A stretch of DNA of 47,068 bases from Bifidobacteriaceae bacterium (GTDB lineage: Bacteria; Actinomycetota; Actinomycetes; Actinomycetales; WQXJ01): NCBI GenBank assembly GCA_031270825.1, contig JAISXH010000008.1, positions 1 to 47,068 on the forward strand. Direction: 5' to 3'. Positions 32,981 to 42,710 of this stretch are shown here, piece by piece. The notes beneath the pieces were generated by a model that saw only the letters and a list, made by a program, of their open reading frames with translations, did not search any database and was not told where the DNA came from. Each line of letters starts with the position of its first letter. The first letter of the stretch is position 1. The translations under genes and the position numbers were made by a program.

Positions 32981-34642
32981 CTACATCCTCTCCGGGGCGC
33001 TGACTCCGAGCAGCCCCAGGCCGTTGGCCAAGACCTGGCCAGTCGCGTCATTCAGCCACAGACGGGTGCGGTGCACGTCCGTGACCGGCTCGTCGGCGTA
33101 GGGGATCACCCGGCGCTGGTCGTACCACTTGTGATACGCGCTGGCCAGCCCCTCGAGGTAGCGGGCCACCCGGTGCGGCTCGCGCAACCGCGCGGCGCTG
33201 GCCACGACTTCCGGGAATTCGGCCAGCCGGCCCAGGAGCACCGCCTCCGATTCGTGGTCCAGGGTCTCGGGCGCGAACCCATCGGCTCTGGCCACACCCG
33301 CTTGGGCGGCGTTGCGGTCGACCGAGCGGGTGCGCGCGTGGGCGTATTGGACGTAATAAACCGGGTTGTCGTTCGACTGCGAGGCCCACAAGTCCAGGTC
33401 GATTTCCAAGGAGGAGTCGATCGACGAGCGCACCAGTGCGTAGCGCGCCGCGTCCACGCCCACCGCCTCGGTGAGATCCTCCAGGGTCACCACTGTGCCC
33501 GCGCGCTTCGACATCTTGACCGGCTGGCCGTCCTTGACCAGGAACACGAGCTGGCCGATCAGCACCTCGACTCGTTCCGGATCGTCCCCGAGCGCGGCCG
33601 CCGCCGCCTTCAAGCGGCCGATGTAACCGTGGTGGTCCGCGCCCAGTAGGTAGATCGCCCGGTCGGCGCCCCGCTCACGCTTGTCCCGGAAGTAGGCGAT
33701 GTCGCCGGCGATGTAGGCGGCCTGGCCGTCCGACTTGATCACCACCCGGTCCTTGTCGTCGCCGTAGTCGGCGGACCGCAGCCACCAGGCGCCGTCGTTT
33801 TCGTAGAGTTGGCCGCTTTCCCGCAGTTGTCCGATGACGTCCGCCACGGCCCCGCTGGCGTGGAGCGACTGCTCGTGGAAGTAGACGTCGAAATCGACCC
33901 CGAAATCGTGCAGAGTGCGCTTGATCTCAATGAACATGGCCTCAACGCCGGCGGCGCGGAAGGCTTCGAGCTGCTCTGTGCTGGGCAGATCCTTGATGCC
34001 GGGCCGGGAGGCCATGATCGCCTGGGCGATGTCCTGGATGTATTGGCCCCCGTAGCCGTCCTCAGGGGTCGCCTCGCCGTGGGCCGCGGCCTCCAGCGAG
34101 CGAGCGAACCGGTCGATTTGGGCGCCGTGGTCGTTGAAGTAGTACTCACGGACGACCTGGGCGCCTTCGGCCGCCATGGTTCTGGCGATCGAATCGCCGA
34201 CGGCCGCCCAGCGGGCGCCCGCCAGGTGCAGCGGACCGGTCGGGTTGGCGGAGACGAACTCCAGGTTGACGGTTTCTCCTTGGAGCTGGCTTCCTTGGCC
34301 GTAGTCTCCGGCCGCCTGGACGATCTGTTTGGCCAGCGCGCCGGCAGCTGCTTTGGCCAAAGTCAGGTTTACGAAACCGGGGCCGGCCACCTCGACCGAG
34401 GCGACGGCATCGTCCCTGGAAATGTACTTGGCCAAGATCGCGCCGAACTCTCGCGGGGCCATCGCGGCCTTCTTAGCCAGTTGCAGGGCCACGTTGGTCG
34501 ACCAGTCGCCGTGTTCGCGCTGGCGGGGACGCTCGACCTGGACCTGGTCGGGGATCGCGGCCGGATCCAAGGGCAGGGCCGAATCGGCCACCGCCTGGTG
34601 CAGGGCCCGGCTCAAGGCCCGGGATAGCTCGGCTGGGGTCAC
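32981..34642 (-). CDS. argS: Arginyl-tRNA synthetase
   Basis: Class I synthetase of 553 residues. The HIGH-type motif appears as [19 protein letters not shown] (about 134-152); the HLAG form, without the second His, resembles actinobacterial HLGG variants. The KMSKS motif is [15 protein letters not shown]. The N-terminal ArgRS additive domain and the C-terminal anticodon-binding DALR domain ([10 protein letters not shown]... to the end) are present. It heads the argS-lysA unit. The GTG start has no Shine-Dalgarno but has TACCAT 6 bases upstream, so it is probably leaderless. A tRNA-Arg gene lies about 950 bp away on the other strand. Confidence 0.96.
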   Translation of the reverse strand: MTPAELSRALSRALHQAVADSALPLDPAAIPDQVQVERPRQREHGDWSTNVALQLAKKAAMAPREFGAILAKYISRDDAVASVEVAGPGFVNLTLAKAAAGALAKQIVQAAGDYGQGSQLQGETVNLEFVSANPTGPLHLAGARWAAVGDSIARTMAAEGAQVVREYYFNDHGAQIDRFARSLEAAAHGEATPEDGYGGQYIQDIAQAIMASRPGIKDLPSTEQLEAFRAAGVEAMFIEIKRTLHDFGVDFDVYFHEQSLHASGAVADVIGQLRESGQLYENDGAWWLRSADYGDDKDRVVIKSDGQAAYIAGDIAYFRDKRERGADRAIYLLGADHHGYIGRLKAAAAALGDDPERVEVLIGQLVFLVKDGQPVKMSKRAGTVVTLEDLTEAVGVDAARYALVRSSIDSSLEIDLDLWASQSNDNPVYYVQYAHARTRSVDRNAAQAGVARADGFAPETLDHESEAVLLGRLAEFPEVVASAARLREPHRVARYLEGLASAYHKWYDQRRVIPYADEPVTDVHRTRLWLNDATGQVLANGLGLLGVSAPERM

Positions 34643-34654
34643 CGGGCAATGGTA
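34640..34654 (-). promoter_or_regulatory. -10 box TACCAT placed for leaderless argS
   Basis: On the minus strand TACCAT (34654-34649) is followed by TGCCCG and then GTG (34642). No ribosome site is present. Confidence 0.5.
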
Positions 34655-34867
34655 CTAGCGTCAGTGGCGGGGTTGGCCGCGACGTCGCCTGGTCCGAGCG
34701 GCGCCGTGGGCGCAGCTGTGGTTGGAAGTGGCGCTGGGCGCGGGCCCGTGGCCTGCGCGAACGGTCTTGGTCTAGAGTGGCCGCCGGGTGTGCGGCCAAG
34801 AGCTGACCCGGGCATGGATCCGCGTGTGGGCGGTCTGTTCGGGCGAATGGTGTGTTTGGATTGAGGA

Positions 34868-35599
34868 ATGGCAGACCAGCCCCCGGCGGAGCGCCGGATG
34901 AGACTGATCGACCAGGTTGCCCAGGACATGCGCGAGCAGATCGTGTCCGGAGTCTGGCCGGTCGGCCAGCGCATCCCGACTGAGCCGGAATTGGCGGCGG
35001 CGGCCGGAACCGGCCGCAACACCGTGCGGGAGGCGGTCCAGGCGCTGGTGCACGCGGGCCTGTTGGAAAGGCGCCAGGGCTCCGGCACATACGTGATTTC
35101 GACCTCGGAGCTGCCGACCGTGATGGGGCGGCAGTTCGCCTGCGCCTCGCAACAAGACGTGCTCGAGGTGCGTCAGGCCCTCGAGATTGTGACAGCCTCC
35201 CTGGCGGCCCGGCGACGCACCCCGGAACAGGTGGAGCGCATGCGCGCGCTGCTGGCGGCGCGTACGGCCGCCGTGGCGGGCGGCGACCTCGACCAAATGG
35301 TGGCGGCGGACATGGCGCTGCACCGCTTCATCGCCGAAATGGCCGCCAACCCGGTCTTGGCGGAGCTGTACGCCACTGTGCTGGGGGCGGTGGCGAACAA
35401 CGTGCGCTACAACTTCGAGCGCCTGGGCCCCCGGGGCGAGTCGCACCAGGAACTCGTGGAAGCCATCGCTCGCGGCGACTCGGCGCGAGCCGCCCATGAA
35501 ATCGAACACTACCTGGACCAAGCGTCGCATCGGCTGCCGGAGGCCAATGGCGGCCTCCCACGCACTGATACAGTAGGTGGCCGGTCCCAGCCCTCGTAG
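34868..35599 (+). CDS. GntR/FadR-family transcription regulator
   Basis: Regulator of 243 residues. The winged HTH (about 10-78) has GQRIPTEPELAAAAGTGRNTVREAVQALVHAGLLERRQGSGTYV, the GntR signature. The FCD ligand domain (about 95-225) shows metal-site candidates Asp148, His152, His193 and His214. FCD regulators usually sense organic acids, sugar acids or amino acids; no metabolic operon is adjacent, so the target is unclear. It diverges from argS across 225 bp. A GAGGA sits unusually close to the ATG. Confidence 0.92.
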   Translation: MADQPPAERRMRLIDQVAQDMREQIVSGVWPVGQRIPTEPELAAAAGTGRNTVREAVQALVHAGLLERRQGSGTYVISTSELPTVMGRQFACASQQDVLEVRQALEIVTASLAARRRTPEQVERMRALLAARTAAVAGGDLDQMVAADMALHRFIAEMAANPVLAELYATVLGAVANNVRYNFERLGPRGESHQELVEAIARGDSARAAHEIEHYLDQASHRLPEANGGLPRTDTVGGRSQPS

Positions 35600-35665
35600 C
35601 TCAGGGGATAGAGCGTCCGCCTCCGGAGCGGAAGGTCGCAGGTTCGAATCCTGTCGAGGGCGCCA
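35590..35665 (+). tRNA. tRNA-Arg(CCG)
   Basis: Acceptor GCCCTCG (35590-35596) pairs with CGAGGGC (35655-35661); discriminator G then encoded CCA (35663-35665). The D-arm is GCTCAGGGGATAGAGC, the anticodon stem is TCCGC/GCGGA with loop CTCCGGA, giving anticodon CCG (35623-35625) that reads CGG. The T-arm contains GGTTCGAATCC. CGG is a common codon in such GC-rich genomes. Confidence 0.97.
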
Positions 35666-35704
35666 GCAAAACTGGAGCGTCCGCCGCGGCATCAGACAGT
35701 TCTG

Positions 35705-36133
35705 TCAGATCTGATCCGGCTGGGCAAACGGATTGACGACCGTGACGCCGCCGTAGTCTTGCGTGTCCGCCAAGTCCTCGGAGAGAACCGTGCGGCACCC
35801 CAAAGTGCGAGCGGCCTCGATGATCGCGCCGTCCCAGTAGGACAGGCCCCAGCGCTCGCTGGCCCGAAGGGCGGCTCGGACCACCGACAGCGTCAACTCC
35901 TGCACCGGGAAGCGCGCGAACGCCTCCACCAGGCTCGCCGCCTGCTCGTGGGTCAGGCGGCGGTCGCGGGTCGCGCGCGTCGCCTGGACGTAGAACTCTT
36001 GGAGCACCTGGATCGACAGCGCCAAGTCGGCCGCCCGCAGGAGCTCTCTGGCCGATGCCGCCTTGAGGGCTTCGGCTGGATCGGTCGAGATCGCGTAGAG
36101 CAGGACGTTCGTGTCAACGAAGCGCACGGTCAT
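35705..36133 (-). CDS. vapC: VapC-type PIN-domain toxin
   Basis: PIN-domain ribonuclease of 142 residues. The acidic active site is visible: Asp7 in FVDTNVLLYA, Glu46 in VLQEFYV, Asp101 in YWDGAIIEAA and Asp120 in VLSEDL. VapC toxins cut tRNAs or rRNA when freed from the antitoxin. The ATG at 36133 lies inside the antitoxin gene, overlapping its last 20 bases, the usual VapBC arrangement; the frame is open to 36325 but that part merely shadows the antitoxin. The pair sits 40 bp beyond a tRNA gene, a frequent entry point for mobile genes. Confidence 0.92.
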   Translation of the reverse strand: MTVRFVDTNVLLYAISTDPAEALKAASARELLRAADLALSIQVLQEFYVQATRATRDRRLTHEQAASLVEAFARFPVQELTLSVVRAALRASERWGLSYWDGAIIEAARTLGCRTVLSEDLADTQDYGGVTVVNPFAQPDQI

Positions 36134-36353
36134 GCACCGAATCACGGTCCAGCCGGTCGCCGGCCGTGAACGCTTGGATGGTCGCCATCGTCCGCTCTTC
36201 CAATTCCAGCCGCCGCTGGAACTCGACGTCCGCCCCGGCGAGCGAGCGCAGATGGGCGGCGACCAGGCCGCTGAGGGAGGTCCCTTGCTCTGCGGCTCGG
36301 ATGCGCGCGGCGCGGTAGACGTCATCGGGCACGCTCAAGGTGATGTTCCTCAC
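36114..36353 (-). CDS. vapB: VapB-type ribbon-helix-helix antitoxin
   Basis: Antitoxin of 79 residues. The N-terminus MRNITLSVPDDVYRAARIRAAEQGTSLSGLVAAHL fits a ribbon-helix-helix (CopG/Arc-like) DNA-binding domain; the C-terminal half (RRLELEERTMATIQAF onward) should wrap VapC. Such antitoxins repress their own promoter. The start is GTG with TACTGT 6 bases upstream, so it appears leaderless. Confidence 0.88.
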   Translation of the reverse strand: MRNITLSVPDDVYRAARIRAAEQGTSLSGLVAAHLRSLAGADVEFQRRLELEERTMATIQAFTAGDRLDRDSVHDRALR

Positions 36354-36385
36354 AGATACACAGTATCACGGTCTCACAGCGCGAT
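36351..36385 (-). promoter_or_regulatory. vapBC promoter/operator
   Basis: Minus-strand TACTGT (36365-36360), GTATCT, then GTG (36353). The sequence around it, GTGAGACCGTGATACTGTG, is AT-richer than its surroundings and contains GTGA-type half sites that could bind the antitoxin. Confidence 0.45.
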
Positions 36386-36418
36386 GCGGGCCTTCAGGCC
36401 GGGCTCTGGTGCCTGGGG

Positions 36419-38647
<2,229 letters not shown>

Positions 38648-38651
<4 letters not shown>

Positions 38652-38737
38652 GGCCCAGTATGCTGTCTGCGATGCGCACCACCACCGCCGCAATCGATGG
38701 CGCCGAGCCGGACCAGTTGGTTGTGATCGGCGGGTGA
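38648..38737 (+). CDS. Possible 29-residue linking ORF
   Basis: ATG (38648) overlaps the kinase stop as ATGA, and its own TGA (38735-38737) overlaps the GTG start of the next gene as GTGA. The 29-codon product starts MRPSMLSAMRTT and ends EPDQLVVIGG; it has no known domain. The perfect 4-base overlaps on both sides suggest it is translated, at least to carry ribosomes from the kinase gene to the permease gene. It could instead be chance. Confidence 0.4.
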
Positions 38738-39552
38738 ACGCTCCGCCGCCCGATCTAGCCTCACCGCCGAGCCCGGCGCCCATCTGGCGGTTCGCCACGG
38801 CAGGGGCCATCGGCGGGCTGGCCAGCGGCATGTTCGGGGTCGGCGGCGGCATTGTGATGGTGCCGCTGCTGATTTGGCTGGGACGGTTGGATCAACGCCG
38901 GGCCGCGGCCACATCTCTGGCCGCGATAATCCCGACCGCTCTGGTTGGCGCCGCCGGCTACGGATTCAACGGCCGCCTCGAGATCGGGCCGGCGGCAGTC
39001 ATCGCGGCGGGCGCGATGGCAGGCGCTTGGGCCGGCGCCAGGCTCTTGCGGACCATCAAGCTAGCCACTTTGAATTGGGTGTTTGTCGGGCTGATCGCGG
39101 CCACCGCCGTCGCCATGGCGTTCTTCCAACCGCAGCGGGGGCCGGCCCCGGCCATGGGTGCGGCGGCCTGGGCCGGCCTGGCCGCGCTGGGTCTGGCGAT
39201 GGGGCTGGCGGCGGGCCTGTTCGGCATCGGCGGCGGGATAATCGCGGTGCCGGCGCTGATGGCCATTTTCGGATTCTCCGACTTGGCCGCCCGTGGCACG
39301 TCGCTGCTGGTGATGGTCCCCTCGGCGGTTGCCGGCTCGATCACTAATCACCAAGGCGGCCTGGTCGCGTGGCGTCCGGCCATGGCCACGGGCCTGACAG
39401 CGGCAGCTGCCGCGCTGGCCGGCGGCGGTCTGGCCGTGCTGATCGCCCCGCGCGCGGGCAATCTCCTGTTCGCCGGGCTCCTGGCGGTGACGGCGGTTCA
39501 GCTCTCGATTCGCGCCGCCCGCGCCGCCCGCGCCGCCCGCGCCGGCTCGTGA
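38734..39552 (+). CDS. TauE/SafE-family membrane permease
   Basis: Eight-helix membrane protein of 272 residues, TauE/SafE family, which export or import sulfite, sulfoacetate or other organosulfur anions. The two homologous halves each begin with a Gly-rich motif: GMFGVGGGIVMVPLL (about 29-43) and GLFGIGGGIIAVPALM (about 161-176). The C-terminus is a simple RAARAARAA run. The GTG start at 38734 was chosen because it overlaps the preceding small ORF and gives normal family length. Substrate is not inferable from context. Confidence 0.85.
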   Translation: MNAPPPDLASPPSPAPIWRFATAGAIGGLASGMFGVGGGIVMVPLLIWLGRLDQRRAAATSLAAIIPTALVGAAGYGFNGRLEIGPAAVIAAGAMAGAWAGARLLRTIKLATLNWVFVGLIAATAVAMAFFQPQRGPAPAMGAAAWAGLAALGLAMGLAAGLFGIGGGIIAVPALMAIFGFSDLAARGTSLLVMVPSAVAGSITNHQGGLVAWRPAMATGLTAAAAALAGGGLAVLIAPRAGNLLFAGLLAVTAVQLSIRAARAARAARAGS

Positions 39553-39613
39553 CGATGCGGTCGCCTGATCTGAGGGAACATGCCTGTCCCGGCCATGGGG
39601 AACAATAGAGCCC

Positions 39614-40888
39614 GTGTCTGAATCCCTGTTTGACGCCCTGACCTGGCGTGGCCTGATCTCCCAGTCGACCGACCAAGCCGCCCTCAAACGTCATTTCGAG
39701 ACCGGCCCGGTCACTTATTACTGCGGTTTCGACCCCTCGGCGCCGTCGCTGCACATCGGCAACCTAGTTCAGATTCTGACCCTGCGTCGCATCCAGCAGG
39801 CCGGGCACCACCCGCTGGCCCTGGTGGGCGGCGCCACCGGCCTGATCGGCGACCCGAAGATGACCGGCGAGCGCACCCTCAACGACCCGGACCTGGTGGC
39901 GACCTGGGTGGAGCGCATCCGCCAGCAAATCGCCCCGCTGCTCGATTTCGAAGGCCAGTACGCCGCCCGCATGGTCAACAATCTTGATTGGACCAGCCAG
40001 TTGAGCGCGATCGACTTCTTGCGCGGCGTGGGCAAGCATTTCCGCCTGGCGCCCATGCTGGCCAGGGAGACCGTCGCCCGCCGCCTCGCCTCCGAACAAG
40101 GCATCTCCTTCACCGAGTTCTCCTATCAGGTGCTTCAGGGCATGGACTTCCTGGAGCTGAACCGGCGCCACGGCTGCACCCTCCAGACCGGCGGCTCGGA
40201 CCAGTGGGGCAACCTGCTGAGCGGTGTCGAACTGATCCACAAAGCCGACGCCAAGACCGTCCACGCCTTCACCACGCCGCTGATCACCAGGGCTGACGGC
40301 ACCAAGTTCGGCAAGACCGAAACCGGCACAGTCTGGCTTGACCCGGCCATGACCACCCCCTACGCCTTTTACCAGTTCTGGCTGCGCCAGGCGGACGCGG
40401 ACGCGCCGGCCTATCTCAAGGTCTTCACCTTCCGCTCACCTGAGGAAATCGGCGAATTGACGGCGGCGACCGCCGAGCGGCCCCAGGACCGGGCCGCCCA
40501 GAAGGCCTTGGCCTGGGATGTGACGGCTTTGGTGCACGGGTCTGACGCCGCCCGCCAGGCGCACGATGCCGCCGCCGCCCTTTTCGGCGCCGCCTCGCTT
40601 GACGCTGTCGACGCCGCCACGCTGGCCAGCGCTGTGGCGGAGTTGCCGAGGGCGATCATGGCCCCGGACGAAGGCGAGTTGACGGTGGTGGAGGCGTTGG
40701 CGGCATCGGGCGTAGAAAAGTCCAAAGGCGCGGCTCGGCGGACTCTGGCCTCGGGCGGCGTGTACCTGAACAACGTCAAGGTGACCGACCCCGACGCGGT
40801 GCTGCGGTCGGCCGACTTCCTCCACGGCCGCTTCGCCCTGCTGCGCCGGGGACGCAAGACCTTGGCGGTGGCCGAACGGGCCGCCTGA
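39614..40888 (+). CDS. tyrS: Tyrosyl-tRNA synthetase
   Basis: Class I synthetase of 424 residues. PSAPSLHIGNL carries the HIGH motif (HIGN, 47-50), KFGKTETG (about 231-238) is the KMSKS equivalent, and the C-terminal 60 residues form an S4 RNA-binding domain (KSKGAARRTLASGGVYLNN). The GTG start has only a weak AACAAT box 7 bases upstream and no ribosome site. Located upstream of the gcv genes and an rRNA operon. Confidence 0.97.
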   Translation: MSESLFDALTWRGLISQSTDQAALKRHFETGPVTYYCGFDPSAPSLHIGNLVQILTLRRIQQAGHHPLALVGGATGLIGDPKMTGERTLNDPDLVATWVERIRQQIAPLLDFEGQYAARMVNNLDWTSQLSAIDFLRGVGKHFRLAPMLARETVARRLASEQGISFTEFSYQVLQGMDFLELNRRHGCTLQTGGSDQWGNLLSGVELIHKADAKTVHAFTTPLITRADGTKFGKTETGTVWLDPAMTTPYAFYQFWLRQADADAPAYLKVFTFRSPEEIGELTAATAERPQDRAAQKALAWDVTALVHGSDAARQAHDAAAALFGAASLDAVDAATLASAVAELPRAIMAPDEGELTVVEALAASGVEKSKGAARRTLASGGVYLNNVKVTDPDAVLRSADFLHGRFALLRRGRKTLAVAERAA

Positions 40889-40963
40889 CCAGCTTGGGCC
40901 GGCCTGTGGCCGGCGCGGCGCACCGAAAGTCGGCGGCGCCGTCAGGAACACCACGCACGTTGA

Positions 40964-40979
40964 TACCGTTAGTCGGGTG
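40964..40979 (+). promoter_or_regulatory. -10 box TACCGT placed for leaderless gcvT
   Basis: TACCGT (40964-40969), 7 bases, then GTG (40977). The 88-bp gap after tyrS is too short for a tandem glycine riboswitch and shows no such fold. Confidence 0.5.
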
Positions 40980-42071
40980 TCCAGCGAAGCCAGGAAGTCA
41001 CCGCTAGATCAGCAGCACAACGCGGCCGAGGCCAAGTTCACGGAATTCGGCGGCTGGGTGCTGCCGCTGCGCTTTGGATCCGAATTGGCCGAACACCACG
41101 CGGTCCGCCAGGCGGCGGGCCTGTTCGACCTGTCGCACATGGCGCAATTAGAGGTCGCGGGGCCCGGGGCGGCCCAGGCGCTCGACTACGCGCTGATGGG
41201 CAGCCATTCGACCATGCCTGATGGACGGGCGTCGTATTCGATGATCTTGGCGCCGGACGGCGGGGTCATAGACGACCTGATCGTTTACCGCCTGGCCGAG
41301 GACCGCTTCTTCATCATCGCCAACGCCGGCAACCGCGAGACGGTGGTGGCTGAGCTGACCGCACGCCTGGAAGGGTTTGACGCCGCCTTGGCAGACGTCA
41401 CCGAGGCGCGCGCGCTGATCGCCGTTCAAGGTCCCAGAGCCCTGGATATAGTGCTGGCCGCAGGCCTGCCGGCGGCGGCGGATCTGGGATACTACCGGGC
41501 CGTCGAAAGCACTTTCAAGGGCCAGCCGATCGTCCTGGCGCGCACCGGCTACACCGGCGAGAACGGCTTCGAGATCTCAATCCCGGCGGCCGCCGCCGCT
41601 GATCTGTGGAGTTCACTACTTGCGGCGGGGGAGCCATTAGGGCTGGTCAGGGCCGGTCTGGCGGCCCGCGACACGCTCCGTTTGGAGGCGGCCATGCCGC
41701 TGTACGGGCACGAATTGGACCGCGACACCACCCCGGCCGAGGGCGGCCAGGGCGCCTTCATGCGGGCCAAAGCGGCCGATTACGTCGGCCGCGCCGCGCT
41801 CCAGGACAGGAAGCAGACCAAACATCTGGTCGGATTGGTCGGCGCGGGCCGTCGCGCGGCCAGGGCCGGCTATCCGGTGCTGATCGACGGCCAGGTCCGG
41901 GGCCGGGTCACGTCCGGCGCTCTGTCGCCCAGTCTGGGCCGGCCGATCGCGCTGGCCTTCATAGACGGCGCCACCCCGGCTGTCGGCACGCCGGTCGAAG
42001 TCGACGTCCGCGGCCAGTTGGCTGCCTATGAAGTGACCGGCCTGCCTTTCTTGAAGCGCGATTCCCGGTAA
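40977..42071 (+). CDS. gcvT: Glycine cleavage system T protein
   Basis: Aminomethyltransferase of 364 residues that moves the methylene group of glycine to tetrahydrofolate, releasing ammonia. Features include EFGGWVLPLRFGSELAEHHAVRQAAGLFDLSHMAQLEVAGP at the N-terminus, YTGENGFEI in the middle, and GLAARDTLRLEAAMPLYGHELDRDTTPAEGG. The C-terminal barrel domain (about 285-360) is complete. First of gcvT-gcvH-gcvP. GTG start, apparently leaderless. Confidence 0.96.
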   Translation: MSSEARKSPLDQQHNAAEAKFTEFGGWVLPLRFGSELAEHHAVRQAAGLFDLSHMAQLEVAGPGAAQALDYALMGSHSTMPDGRASYSMILAPDGGVIDDLIVYRLAEDRFFIIANAGNRETVVAELTARLEGFDAALADVTEARALIAVQGPRALDIVLAAGLPAAADLGYYRAVESTFKGQPIVLARTGYTGENGFEISIPAAAAADLWSSLLAAGEPLGLVRAGLAARDTLRLEAAMPLYGHELDRDTTPAEGGQGAFMRAKAADYVGRAALQDRKQTKHLVGLVGAGRRAARAGYPVLIDGQVRGRVTSGALSPSLGRPIALAFIDGATPAVGTPVEVDVRGQLAAYEVTGLPFLKRDSR

Positions 42072-42226
42072 CCTCTAAGGCACTTGAGCCCTTGGGGGAG
42101 GCCAGACACCGAGCCCGGCCAGGCCGACAAGCCGCCAGAGGCGCCAAGAGCCCGGGAACAGCCAGCACTCAAGAACAGCAAGATGCCAAAGAACTGCAGA
42201 GAAACACGGGACACTAAGGAGAAACC

Positions 42227-42607
42227 ATGACTATCCCCGCCGACCTGTTCTTCACCGCTGACCACGAGTGGGTCTCCGACCCGGGCGGACCAACGGCGCG
42301 CGTGGGAGTGACCGAGTTCGCGGCCGTGGCCCTCGGCGACGTGGTGTTCCTCAGTCTGCCCGCGGTCGGCGACGCCGTGGCCGCCGGGGCGGAATGCGGC
42401 GAGATCGAATCCACCAAATCCGTCTCCCCGTTGTACGCGCCGGTCTCTGGCGAGGTCACGGCCGTTAACGAGGCGGTCCTGAACGCGCCCGAATTGGTCA
42501 ACCAAGACCCTTTCGGCGTGGGCTGGCTGTTCGAGGTGTCTCCCACGGCACAGGGGGATTTGCTCGACGCGGCGGCCTACGCTCCCTTGACCGCGCAAAG
42601 CGATTAG
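42227..42607 (+). CDS. gcvH: Glycine cleavage system H protein
   Basis: Lipoyl carrier of 126 residues that shuttles the aminomethyl group between the P and T proteins. Lipoylation lysine is Lys64 in GEIESTKSVSPLYAPVSGEV; the hybrid-motif fold is complete. A good AAGGAG precedes the ATG. A 155-bp gap separates it from gcvT and holds no recognisable gene. The L protein (lpd) and lipoate genes are not in this window. Confidence 0.97.
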   Translation: MTIPADLFFTADHEWVSDPGGPTARVGVTEFAAVALGDVVFLSLPAVGDAVAAGAECGEIESTKSVSPLYAPVSGEVTAVNEAVLNAPELVNQDPFGVGWLFEVSPTAQGDLLDAAAYAPLTAQSD

Positions 42608-42710
42608 AGGTTCGCAGCCTCGACGCGCCAGGCGCCGCCGCCCATAGACCGCGAAGAGACGCCGTGGGCCAGGAGCGAGCCCGCGGACTTACGGATGGAG
42701 AACAACGCAC

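Noticed and set aside
40889..40976. Glycine riboswitch before gcvT
   Set aside because: Only 88 bp is available, no tandem aptamer-like conserved segments are visible, and the start looks leaderless.
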